Assembly: GCF_000283155.1 (NCBI RefSeq)
Contig: NW_004454159.1
Coordinates: 18,537,117-18,601,116 of the forward strand
Length of the DNA stretch: 64,000 bases
Direction: 5' to 3'
Source of the DNA: Ceratotherium simum simum
Lineage: Eukaryota > Chordata > Mammalia > Perissodactyla > Rhinocerotidae
Shown here: positions 35,866-46,960 of the stretch, piece after piece
Numbering within the stretch: position 1 is the stretch's first letter
Layout: each line of letters opens with the position of its first letter
Made by a program: the position numbers and the translations under genes
The notes under the pieces: generated by a model
Databases searched by the model: none
What the model was told of the DNA's origin: nothing
Seen by the model: the letters and a program-made list of their open reading frames with translations, nothing else

Positions 35866-37773
35866 GAATTTTGATTGGAATTGTAGTAAATTTATACATC
35901 AATTTCATGAAAATTGACATCTTTGCAATTTTTAGTTATCCCGTGTGATGATCATTGTGTATCACCATTTATTCAGGTGTTCTTTTGCGTCTTGAAATAG
36001 AGTTTTAATCTTTGTCGACAAAATTCTTGTGCGTCCTTTGTGAGCTTAATTTGTAAATAGTTTATAGTTGAGTTGCTGTTGTAAATGATACCTTATTTTC
36101 TGTTCTATTTTCTAGTGGGTTAGTACTGGTATAGAGGAACATCTGTCATCCTGTGCTAGCACCTTTGCTGAACTCTGTATTAGTTGGCGTAGTTTTTCGA
36201 TCCCCTTGTAAGCCTGCTCTGCCCTGTCTTAGCTCAGTGACCCAGCCCTTCAGGGCTCTTCCCTCGCAGCCGTGCTGGCCGGCATATTTGCTGGCCTCCC
36301 AGTCTTAAAGAATGTTTCAAGTTTCTCCACCATTGATATTTGCTGTACATTTTTCTTATATTATTTCATTGAGTTATTCTGTTTCCTTTCTACTTCTAGT
36401 ATTCTGTGAGTTTTTACATTATTATTTTGGATAACATATTTAATTAGTAATAAATATAATTAACAATACTATTGAGAAAATAGTAATATTGAGAAATTTG
36501 TGTGACTTTCTACTTTAAGGCATGTAGTGAGATATCTTACTGTTGAACCATCCTTTCAGTCCTGGATAAATCTTAAGATTTTCTGTCTTTCTCTATATAT
36601 ATTGAAAATGAAGAGTTCATACCAACACCACCAATTCCCATCCAATACCACACAGTTCAATCTTGTTTTTTCCATTTCCATGTTTATAGCTCCCTTTCCT
36701 ACCATGAGAAACCTGGCTTTCATCATCCCTAATTTAGTTATGATTTAATCAATCCCTCTGCATGTAGCCAATCTCTCATCTCCACAGCCATCGCCTCCCT
36801 GTGTAGGTGTCCCCTCACCATTCTCTGGCTGTGACACCCTACGCCAGGCCACCCTCTTTGGGGACACCGGCCTTATCCCGGTCAGACTGGTGCAGCCAGT
36901 GGATGTTCCTCATTTCCATTCAGTCTGTACGTATTTCCTTCTTTATTTGGTGTTTTATTTCCATTGTCTAGCAAGTCTGAATTAATGGTATATTTCGTTA
37001 ATCTTTTTGAACAATAAGTTTAGAACTTTCTTAATCTTCTCTTTCTCTCACCCTCTTTTTTTCTCTGTTTCATTGATTTTTAGCCTTATCTTTACTATTG
37101 CCCTCCTTCTTGTTTTTTTCTTTTTTAAATTGCTCTTGGTTCGGTCTTTTTTTGTTTTTGGATAAATTATTTAAAACTTTAAATTTTCCTGTAAGTACTA
37201 CTTTATCTCCCACAATTTTTGAAAATTTTCAATGTTTAAATGTTAGTTCTAAGTATTTTAAAATTTCTCTTGTTTTTTTATTTAACTCAAGTGTCATTTA
37301 GTAGTGAGTTTTTTAGCTTTCAGCAAATGAGCAAGGGGTAGGGGGTTCTATTGTTTTGTATTTCAATTATTAGTACATTATGGTCAAAGAACTATGGTCT
37401 CTATGATGTTGATTCTTTAAAATTATGGCATTTTTGTGGCTTAATACATGGTTGATTTTTGCAAATATATATACATATATGTATATATAAATAAATAAGC
37501 TACAGCTTATTAATTGTGTAGTTCACATCTTTTATCTTTGCTTTTTTTAATGCTTGATCTGTCAGTTTCTGAGAGGGGTGTATAAAATTTGATTACAGTT
37601 GTTGATTTATTATTTCTCCCTTTAGTCCTATTGGTAGCTGCTTTACGTATTTGAGGCAATATTAATAGATTTATCTTTATCATTATATCTCTTGATATAT
37701 TGTTCCTCTTACCAAAACATAATATACTAATATTCTGTTTGTCCATTTTGATATTTTAAAATTATCTTTTGTC
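35866..37773 (-). mobile_element. Old L1, antisense, segment 2
   Basis: Continues the reverse ORF2: GAATTTTGATTGGAATTGTAG, CTTTGCTGAACTCTGTATTAG, TTATGGTCAAAGAACTATGG and GCTTAATACATGGTTGATTTT. A stretch at about 36600-36910 does not look like L1 and may be an older insertion. It is cut at 37774 by a younger L1. Confidence 0.75.
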
Positions 37774-39136
37774 AAGAGCCAAGAACATACAATGGGGAAA
37801 AGAAAGTCTCTTCAACAAATGGTGTTGGGAAAACTGGATAGCCACATGCAAAAAAATGGAAGTAGACCCTTACCTTACACCATACACAAAAATTAACTCC
37901 AAATGGATTAAAGATTTGAATGTAAGACCTGAAACTATGAAACTTCTAGAAGAAAACATAGGCAGTACGCTCTTCGACATCGGTCTTAGCAACATCTTTT
38001 CAAACACCACATCTGACCGGGCACGAGAAACAATAGAAAAAATAAACAAATGGGACTATATCAAACTAAAAAGCTTCTGCACAGCAAAGGAAACCATCAA
38101 CAAAACGAAAAGACAACCTAACAATTGGGAGAAGATATTTGCAAACCATACATCTGATAAGGGCTTAATCTCCAAAATATATAAAGAACTCATGCATCTC
38201 AACAACAACAAAACTAACAACCCAATTAAAAAATGGGCAAAAGACCTGAACAGACATTTCTCCAAAGAAGATATACAGATGGCCAACAGACACATGAAAA
38301 GATGTTCAAAATCACTAACTATCAGGGAAATGCAAATCAAAACTACAATGAGATATCACCTGACACCCGTCAGAATGGCTATAATTAACAAGACAGGAAA
38401 CAACATGTGTTGGAGAGGATGTGGAGAGAAGGGAACTCTCATACACTGCTGGTGGGAGTGCAAACTGGTGCAGCCACTATGGAAAACAGTATGGAGATTC
38501 CTCAAAAAATCAAGGATAGAACTACCATATGATCCAGCTATTCCACTGTTGGGTATTTATCCAAAGAACTTGAAAACACCAATTTGCAAAGGTACATGCA
38601 CCCCTGTGTTCATTGCAGCGTTATTCACAATAGCCAAGACTTGGAAGCAACCTAAGTGCCCATCAAGGGACGAATGGATAAAGAAGCTGTGGTATATATA
38701 CACAATGGAATACTACTCAGCCATAAGAAACGATGAAATCCAGCCATTTGTGACAACGTGGATGGACATTGAGGGTATAATGCAAAGTGAAATAAGTCAG
38801 AGGGAGAAGGTCAAATACCGTATGATTTCCTTCATTAAGTAGTAGATAATAACAACAATAAACAAACACACAGAGACAGAGATTGGATTGGTGGTTACCA
38901 GAGGGGAAGGGGGGAGGGAGGAGGGTGAAAGGGATAATTCGGTACATATGTGTGGTGATGGGTTGTAATTAGTATTTTGGTGGTGAACATGATGTAATCT
39001 ATGCAGAAATAGAAGTACAATGATGTACACCTGAAATTTTTACAAATGTTATAAACCAATGTTACTGCAATAAACAAAAAATTAAAAAAAAAAAAAAGTA
39101 ACTCAGTACCAAAAAAAAATAAATAAATAAATAAAA
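37774..39136 (+). mobile_element. 5'-truncated young L1 with ORF2 C-terminal part
   Basis: A 1.36 kb L1 3' end is flanked by a perfect 17 bp duplication, TAAAATTATCTTTTGTC (37757-37773 and 39137-39153). Its frame stays open for about 355 codons to a stop at 38840-38842. It encodes the end of the L1 reverse-transcriptase protein, including the cysteine-rich motif [18 protein letters not shown] and [10 protein letters not shown]. The endonuclease and reverse-transcriptase parts are missing, so it is a dead copy. The 3'UTR matches the copy at 17056-17589. The tail is A-rich with AAATAAAT units. Confidence 0.95.
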
Positions 39137-39370
39137 TAAAATTATCTTTTGTCTGAATTAATATTAAACATTTCTGTATCCTTTTATGTCTCCTGTAGAC
39201 AGCATACTGTTAAATAGCCTTTTTTTAAATTTAATCTGGAAATCTCTATTTTCAGATTGGTGAGTTTAATCTATTTACATTTATTTTACTGTTATGTTGG
39301 GTCTTAATTCCACCGTCTTATTTCATGTCTCATTATTGTTTCCTGTGATCTCATATTCTCCCGGGGGCCT
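39137..39370 (-). mobile_element. Old L1, antisense, segment 3
   Basis: After the younger L1 and its second duplication, the reverse ORF2 resumes: CTCCTGTAGACAGCATACTG, TTAATCTATTTACATTTATT and GTTATGTTGGGTCTTAATTC. The old L1 fades out near 39370. Confidence 0.7.
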
Positions 39371-42365
39371 TGACCAGCTTGCCTAGTGATGTGTGCCCAC
39401 AATGGGCGAGGCTGAGTCCCTGGTGGGTCAGTGGAGAGGGTGGGCCATACTAGAGTGAGAGATCGCCTGGTGCTGCCATTTGGACTCAACCTGTCTCCAC
39501 CTGCCACCCCTCAGCAAGTGACTCTGCCCCTCAGGGAACATCCTCATACCTCCATCCTGATCACCACTTTCTAATCTGGCCCATCTGCCTGGATTGCAGT
39601 CAGCTTGCCTTGAAGCACAGAGGGCTGGGGAGGGGGAAACTCCATGTGCTGGCAGATCTGCCTGCACATATGTTTTGTGCACCTGTCCCAGCACGGATGG
39701 AATGCAGCCCTAATGTCACCTCACTGACCTGGTGGCACTGGGCTGGCTCTGCTCTTTTCTGTTTACTGGGATGTGATGAGCAGGCAAAAGTACTATATAG
39801 GAGAGAGAAAAGGACACACGTACCCTCAATCCTGTCACCCAGGTTTGGCATCTGGCCCTCCCCCACCCACACCTTCTGTAACCTGAGTGTTCCTTGGTTT
39901 TTATACTTTTTTCTCAGATCCACCACCCATTCTGTCTCTTCTTTAGCACTTCCAGGGTTGAATGGGGGAAGAGGGATGGGGGAGCCAAGAGTCAGGGGAA
40001 GTTTGCCATACTATCTGCTGTCTGCACTTCTCAAAAAGTCCTTCTTGGAGCCCTGGAGTTGCTGCAGGGGACAGGGCATGGCAAGAGTCCCCCATCCTTG
40101 GCTCTGGTGCCCCTGCCCCATTCAGCCACTTAACCTCTGCTTTATATAGTGGGGATATGGCCTAGATTTCATTTGAAAGAAAAATGATATTGTTGAAGTC
40201 TGTTAGGTCATTTCTTATTCTAAAATTCTGGGTAATCTCATCTGGCTCCCTGGGTCTTAGGGACTCCGTGTTTGCAAAGGGCAGTGAAGTGCTTCGCAGG
40301 AAAGGATCTGGACCCTGTTGGGCCTGTCCTATATAAAAATGACTAACCACACGCTCTCCTGGCACCCTCCCTCCTGGCCCAGTCCACAGAAAGGAGGTGT
40401 CTGTGACTTGCACCCCAGCTGCAAACAAGCAACGTTCAGTGGACATACGTACTGCATTTTATTCTCAGAGAGGGCTTTAAGGCTGCTGACGTTAGGATTT
40501 TTTTTAAGTCAGCCTTGAGATTTGTGAGAGAAAATGTCTAGGAGCTGCTGGAGGGCGATTCTGCAGAACACCCATCAGAGACCAGCCAGTGCCATGGAGG
40601 GCCCTGGGGGCCAGAGAGGTGGCAGAGAAGCCTCCTATGAGGACGCCCCCACTATGGGCGAGCAGCGTTACGTTTACAGTATAACAACTAGAACTATATT
40701 TTCCTGCCCTTTAAACAGACTGGAACAGTCTGGAAGCTCAGACTGGCTTCTGCACAATTGCAATTAGGTTGACTAATATATAAATGTACTCTTACAGAGC
40801 TCAAAAATGTCACTGGGTTTCTCCATCATTTACCTTCCTTTTCAGTGCCCTGCCTAGTAAACGCAGGGCCAACAATATTCGATGCCTCCAATGTGCAGCT
40901 GAGGGTGCCGGACGGCTCTATGAAGTCCACAGGACACCACTCGGGGCCTCCCCTCTACGGGGTTTCTCAGAAGCTAGGGGTACCAGCAAACCTGGCCCTG
41001 GACCACAGAGACAGATCAAGGGGGTCTATGGTAAGCCATCTAAGACTGTCGTCTGGTTGTTGGTGGATCTGTTCCTCCGTCTGTGTAAGGGCACAGGACT
41101 TAGTCCTTGTGGGCAACATCTTACAACAAGATTAGCAATCCTGAGTGAGGAGATCTGTGTGTGAGGAAACTCCCCAAAGGCAGGCACCATTCTGGAAGGG
41201 GTGGTGCAGCCCTGCAGAGCTCACAGAACAATCCACAGGGGCGGCTCTGGCTGCGCAACCTCTGGAGTGCTGCAGAGTCCTTGCAAGGCCTCGGCCTGAA
41301 CCTCCTCCCGCAGAAGCCTGTGCTGGCTGGCAGGGCGAGAGGAAAGAATCCCACAGTTGTTGGTAACCTGCTTCACCCAGATAAGAAGATCTAGGAATCA
41401 GACTCAGGCAAGGTCTGCAGAGGTGAAGGGGCTTTCAAACATGCACGCTGTTGGAGGGGGTGTGGGCGGGATTTATTTTGCGTAACGCACCTGGTGAAAA
41501 ATGCAGTGGCAGTTGATCACGCCCATGTGTAAGACCTGGGTCCCCTCTGTGTATATCTCTTACAGGCTCATTGCTATTTATGCGAAGTCTTCAAAAGCTG
41601 GACACAACGAGTTGTGGTCTCTAAATATTGTTTTCCTACTAACAAGAATCAGGTCTCCTTGGAGAAATATCTGACTCTAGGCCAGGGACAGGAAACATAT
41701 AAGATGAATCCGGAATGCCTTGTCATACCAGAAAGCAAGGAAATCCATGGGGGCTGTGTCCAGAGGACAAAGGAGACAATTTAAACAGGCTCCCACTAGC
41801 CTAAGGTGGAAAATATGCGCGTCAAAAGGAACAGACTGCACTAAATTGTTTCACATCATCTAAGTTAAAATTCATGAGTTTATAAGGATACTCTAAAAAA
41901 GAAAATCTCACCAGTTACCTTTGGAGCGTGCTAAGGAACCAAATCATTATTCTGATCACTACTTTTAAAAAAGTATCTTGTGTGCACTCTACCTTGGCGT
42001 ATATTGTTGAAGGAAAGTTCTTTACAGAAGACTTACACCTAACAAATGTAGAAATAATGCTAGAATCTAAATGAAATAGTCGATCTGCCTAACGATCATT
42101 AACAGATGGTAAAACCGTTAGCTGATGGGAACTTTATAATGGAACAATCAGACCCTCAACACCCAACTGCGCAGACGCATGTTAACATCACAGACAACAG
42201 AAAAGCTGACATCATGCACCTCCCAATGTGATGCAATAGGAAATGCACAGAAACGCCCGTGAGATATTCTTGCCAAAAAACTGAACCTGAATGTGATCAA
42301 GCACTGCTATCTAACTATTAGTTTACAGGAGCCAGAGGGATAATAAATTGTTAAATGACACCAAC
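39371..42365. other. Intergenic, mostly unrecognised, one exon-like segment
   Basis: GC-richer than its flanks to about 41400. It holds the exon-like segment at 40846-41030; otherwise I recognise no repeat or gene. Frames of 179 codons (39610-40149) and shorter lack protein features. Confidence 0.5.
40846..41030 (+). other. Exon-like segment (possible noncoding or unannotated exon)
   Basis: A tract rich in pyrimidines ending CCTTCCTTTTCAG is followed by 185 bases and then a strong donor, ATG|GTAAGC. Two of three sense frames are open throughout. One reads CLVNAGPTIFDASNVQL and the other SKRRANNIRCLQCAAEG; I recognise neither as a known protein. It lies 11.3 kb past the MARCHF3 poly(A) site on the same strand, so it could be part of a long noncoding RNA or a read-through exon. 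A chance pair of splice-like sites is also possible. Confidence 0.25.
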
Positions 42366-42369
42366 AGCA

Positions 42370-42412
42370 GGGTTTCTCAACAGCAGCACTATTGACACTT
42401 TGGCCTAGGTCA
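42370..42412 (+). repeat. MER20-like hAT fragment
   Basis: GGGTTTCTCAACAGCAGCAC TATTGACACTTTGGCC matches the start of MER20. The rest of the element is missing. Confidence 0.5.
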
Positions 42413-42439
42413 TTTGTTCAGAAGACTTAAAAAATGTAT

Positions 42440-42850
42440 CAACAAATGTGACATGTGGACCTTGTTTGGATCCTGATTCAGAAAAACCAAGTGTAAAAAA
42501 AAAATCATGAGACTGTCAGGGAAGTTTGAACACTGGATATTTGATCATATTAAGGAATTATTATTTGTTTTAGGTACGATAATACACTTATGGTTATGTT
42601 TATAAAAAGTCGTTGTCTCTTAGAGGTATATTTTGAGGGATTTATGAAGAAGTTATGCAATATCTGTGATTCGTTTTAAAATAATCCAGTGGATGACAGA
42701 GCAGAGGGTGGGAGTATAGAAGAATGAAGATTGGCCATATATGTATAATTGTTGAAGCTGGGTGATGGGTACACGGGGTTCATTATACTATTCTCTCCAC
42801 TTTTATATATGTTTAAATTTTTCCATTGTAAAACTTATTTGTAAAAAAAA
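42440..42850 (+). mobile_element. Ancient LINE-like 3' end
   Basis: ACACTTATGGTTATGTTTATAA, AATAATCCAGTGGATGACAG, ATTGTTGAAGCTGGGTGATG, GGGTTCATTATACTATTCTC and a final TTTCCATTGTAAAAC follow a common mammalian LINE-lineage 3' end. The subfamily is not certain. Confidence 0.5.
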
Positions 42851-43959
42851 AGAGTTGGGCATAGCTGTCCCACACAAGCTCTCTCTGAAATAACTCAAGG
42901 CTCTGCTGAGACCTGTGGCTGAGGAGAGGATGGGCTGTAGCTAGTGCGATAGGAGTAAGAGGCTCCACATGAACACAAGAAACCAAGGGTGGGTTTGAAT
43001 CAGAGGCTGTAGGTTCAAGGTTGGTCATTTTCCTTAGGTGTGTTATATGTGCCAAGGTCGACTGCTGTGATGTTCGCCACGCTGGAGGGAAACTGCGTCA
43101 GGCAGTACAGTGAGGGCTGGGGGCCGCCTGCCAAGAGAAGGGAAGGACGGGAAGGTCAGAGAAGAGGCCTCAGTTGTGGGCCAAGGATGCTTTCGGTCAT
43201 GGACAGAAGGCCAACCAGCCTCAGAGCATTCGATTAAAAACCCCCACAACCTGCTGAGATTGGAGGGTGAGGCTGTCACCCATCAGTTGGTCCTAATGCT
43301 AAAACAAGGCATCCCACCACTCCGGAAACGGAGGGGAAACGACCACAAGCCCCCCTGGAGCCCTGATTCTACCTTTACAAGGCGTGTGGGTGCACTGGCA
43401 CGTGCATGGCTCGGTTTGGAGGCGGTGGGCTGGGGTTCAGTGGTGACAGGGATGCTTCTCATGAGCTTGTTCTCAGAGCTCTCTCTGCGTGTCACAGGGC
43501 CGCTACGGGAAATGCGGGAGGGGCTCAGATCGCCAGAAGTAGCTGTGCGTGGGCAGGCAGGTCTGCCCTGAGCAAGGCTTCCCCAGCCTCAGACCAGAGA
43601 AGTCGTCCTGATGTTGCAGTAGTGGCCGAGTGCCCCTGGTGGGCCAGCAGAGGGGCCACTGTGAGGGCGCATCCTCTGTGATCTCTGGCACAAGGAGGGT
43701 GTGCCTTATGGGCCCCAGGGCATAACAGAGACCTGCCCCCAAAGGGCAAAATAAGGAGAAAGCTTTGTGAATCAAACCCTTCTGTGGTCCAAAATGAATT
43801 AAAAACACCTAGACAGAGACCAAAGCTGGAGTTCTTCTCCTAGAGGAAAACTTAGCAATTTAAGAAGTTATTCTGAAGCAGAAAATACACCCCTAAATAT
43901 AGACATATGCGTGCATGCATGCACATTAAAAAAACTGTCACACACTGTCGTAGGCGCAT

Positions 43960-43995
<36 letters not shown>

Positions 43996-46380
43996 CATTA
44001 AAAGAATCCTGGGACAGGCTGACTCTTTATTGTTATCAGTGCATCTCAAGGTGAAGTCCTCTAAAACCCCTTTGTCCCCAACCCCCTCCCACACTCCTAA
44101 CGACAGCTCCATGTGGCTAAGTGCAGCACCACTCAAGGAAGAAGTGCCTGGAATGAGGAGGAAAAAAGAACGAAGCAGCAGGTGTGAGAAGCAATAGTCG
44201 ACCCAGGGAGGATTCAGGGAAGCAGTGGGCATATGCCCAACCAGGGTCAGGGGATTAGAGACGAGAAGAGGACAGATCTGTCTCCACAACCTCCTGGTCG
44301 CTCTTCTGAACGTAACAGGGGTCAGGAGCCCTCAGATGGGGACAACTTGCCATACGGTACAAGTCAATTAATGGGTAGCAAATATGTTCACATTCCTGCT
44401 CCTTTCCTCTCTTCTTGGAACCGAATGAGTCCCTTCAAAGAACAGCCTTCTGGAACCCTGTCAGTTTCTTCGCTTCCCCCAGAGACAGTATCATTGAGCG
44501 TTAACTTGTTTTCTAATTATAACCATCCAAAGTCATTCCCACCAAGTCTGTTGACAAGAACACACTGAAACACAAATTGCTTAATAGCAAGGTGCCCCAT
44601 CAGAAATCTGATCTCATTACTGTAACTTAGGATACATGTGCCAGGGATGACAAAAGCACCCCAACTGCCTTCCTGTATTTCATAATTCAATGTTTCCCAA
44701 CCCTCATCATGCTTCTTGGGAAAGAGTTGCCAAAGACCCATAGTTACTTCTTCTAGCAACCTGGGTGAGGTACAGAGGGGAAGTCTACCCCGGTTGGATC
44801 GCGTGTTGCTTTAGAATGCCAAAGGCCTTGCCCAGTGACATGTCAGTCCCCTTTCCCAGCTGAAGGCTGGAATTATTATTTACTTAAATGAAAATCTGAA
44901 CTCAACCTACAGCCATCATCAAGGACAAGCAAGATCTTGTCATCTCAGTTCCATGGATCAAGCATAGCAAGTCGGTATTCAGCGTTGGTGCAGAGCACAG
45001 GTGTGAATTTCCAGCAGTGGGAGCATAGCCCGATTCAACGGTGCACAGGCCCTGTGTAGTGGGAAAGTGTTGAGAGAAGGATGGCCACCTGGCACAAGCC
45101 AAAAGATTGTCTATGTCTGGGTCTCAATGGAAAACTCAGAAGTAATTGCCAAAGATGTTCCAGAAACCCTCTTCATTTCCCATTTGGGCCCTGAGTACAA
45201 GGGGCACCTCGACAGTCGCTGTCATCTTTGGTTTCAAACAACAGGGCCAAAGGTACCAATGTGGCCAACCTGTCACAAGCATTGACAGAGCTCACCAATG
45301 CCTCTTCCTGTCAGAAAGAGAGAGGGATCCAACAGGGACACTGCACCTCTGTGCAGTGGAGACAAGCCACATGACCAAATGTTTAAATGATTTGGAACAG
45401 ATCAGTACAATGGAGACTACTTCACAGGAGAGCCGATGTGTCTAAAATGGAAAAATCCAAGTGTACTTTCCAAAACTAGGAAGCAGTCATCCTCCCTCAA
45501 GTAACATTCAATTTTCAAAGTAAAAAAAGCAGATCTTACTATTCATCGAACTGAGCGTTGCTTTAACGTGTCTCCAACTGGGTGTAGGGTGGGAATGGGG
45601 GTGGATTATGACCACTCTCAGGTATGGGTTTCTTTTCGCAGGTGACACACAAAGGCTATCTTTGAGCAGCTTTAGACCCAGAAACTCCAAATTTCCAGGT
45701 GCTTCCAGGTTCCAGCCCAAGTCCCATCAGTTACAGCAGGCAGAGCCATGTCTCAGAGAACCTCAGGACTCTGGATTCCACTCAGTTGGCTGAGTGAAGT
45801 ACTTGACAGATCTCGCCATGCTCACCCTCCACGGAAGCACTCCAACTCACCTGGACCCTTGAGTTGAGTACCTGTTTCAGGTCAAGGACCACCAGGGAGG
45901 CCAGGGAAACAGGCCCCGCCATTGCCCGTGTGGGTCCCTCCTGGGATGTGATCACACTGGCCCCTCTCCTCCACCATTCTCACACGACCTGCACAAGGGA
46001 GCCCTGGCTGGAGTGTGGACTGATGGATCCAGGGCTAGAGCAAAATGGCCCTTAGAACCACCTGCTGTATCCCTTAGCTAATACTACAAGAGGTGGTGGT
46101 CACAGTTTTCAATAAACTCAAATATAATCCTAAGAGGAAGTCAAAGAATGTGAACATAGTGTAAAATCACGCTTGTCATAATTGTGGGGGTTTGCGCAGC
46201 TGAGTTCTTCCAAGGTGAGACCCGTCATCTTAGAAACTCAGCCTCCAACTAGACAAATCTTTCCTAATGGCCATTTCCTCTAAGAAACCAGCTGCCCCTG
46301 AAGCCAGCTGTGTGTGGTGCCTTCGAGAAGCGCACTTGTCACAGCTGTGGTTTCCGTATTTGGGTGATGATTTGATTGAC
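42851..46380. other. Intergenic, no recognised gene
   Basis: Unique-looking except the (AC)n at 43962-43993. A TTCAATAAACTC near 46110 could be a poly(A) signal but no supporting exon was seen. Frames up to 153 codons (43110-43571) are composition-driven. Confidence 0.45.
43962..43993. repeat. (AC)16 microsatellite
   Basis: Pure AC run of about 32 bases; ATGCGTGCATGCATGCACAT lies about 35 bases before it. Confidence 0.95.
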
Positions 46381-46387
46381 GCCCGCA

Positions 46388-46510
46388 CTGAGCTGTCAGC
46401 TCCATGAGGGTCAGGACAGGATTTCCTTTTACTCAACATTTTATTGCTGGTGCCTAGTACACAGCATGGCACTGAGGAAGTGCTTCATAGTGTTGGCTGA
46501 ATTAATATTT
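46388..46510 (+). repeat. L2 LINE 3' end
   Basis: GAGCTGTCAGCTCCATGAGG, GCTGGTGCCTAGTACACAGC and ATTTATTCATGAAATGAAT follow the L2 3' end order. Confidence 0.75.
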
Positions 46511-46744
46511 ATTCATGAAATGAATACAATAGGGTGCTTCCGGTATTCTCAATAGCTTTCCTTGTCTAACCACTCAAGTGAGCAGGAGAAATGTTAACTC
46601 TGACCAACACTGTTTTCACTTGTAGACTTACATAGACTAGCAGCAGTGAACAACCCTGCCATTTCATAAGGGAAGTCTCACCTTACTTCCCAATTCCTTT
46701 AATCAAAAAATTTGAAGTAATCATTAGTTTTAAATTCCTACTTA

Positions 46745-46960
46745 TTTATTTAGACCTACTATATTGGTATGATCTTTCCACATGATCTAATTTAGCTCTC
46801 CCATCAACTATCTGTAATAGGACTTTTAGTCTCAATTTACAGATAAGCAAACTGAGAAGCAGGAATGTTAGCTTTTTTGGGATCACAGCACTAAGTGACA
46901 GCAACTTCATGTCACCAATTGCTGCTCTTATGAGGGGTTTTCCATTCACAGAGCTAGCTC
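46745..46960 (-). repeat. MIR SINE, antisense, diverged
   Basis: Modules: CTACTATATTGGTATGATC, TCAATTTACAGATAAGCAAAC, TGAGAAGCAGGAATGTTAGC. Confidence 0.55.

Noticed and set aside
37769..38842. A 357-codon open frame that could be annotated as a gene
   Set aside because: It is the C-terminal part of L1 ORF2 in a truncated L1 copy. The first codon is TTG and lies in the target-site duplication.
39610..40149. A 179-codon open frame
   Set aside because: Several overlapping frames exist on both strands. There is no recognisable domain and no splice support.
43110..43571. A 153-codon open frame
   Set aside because: It is Arg- and Gly-rich because of base composition, with antisense frames equally open and no domain.
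44900..46120. Possible processed pseudogene ending near AATAAA at about 46110
   Set aside because: No frame resembles a known protein, and no A tail or flanking duplication was found.
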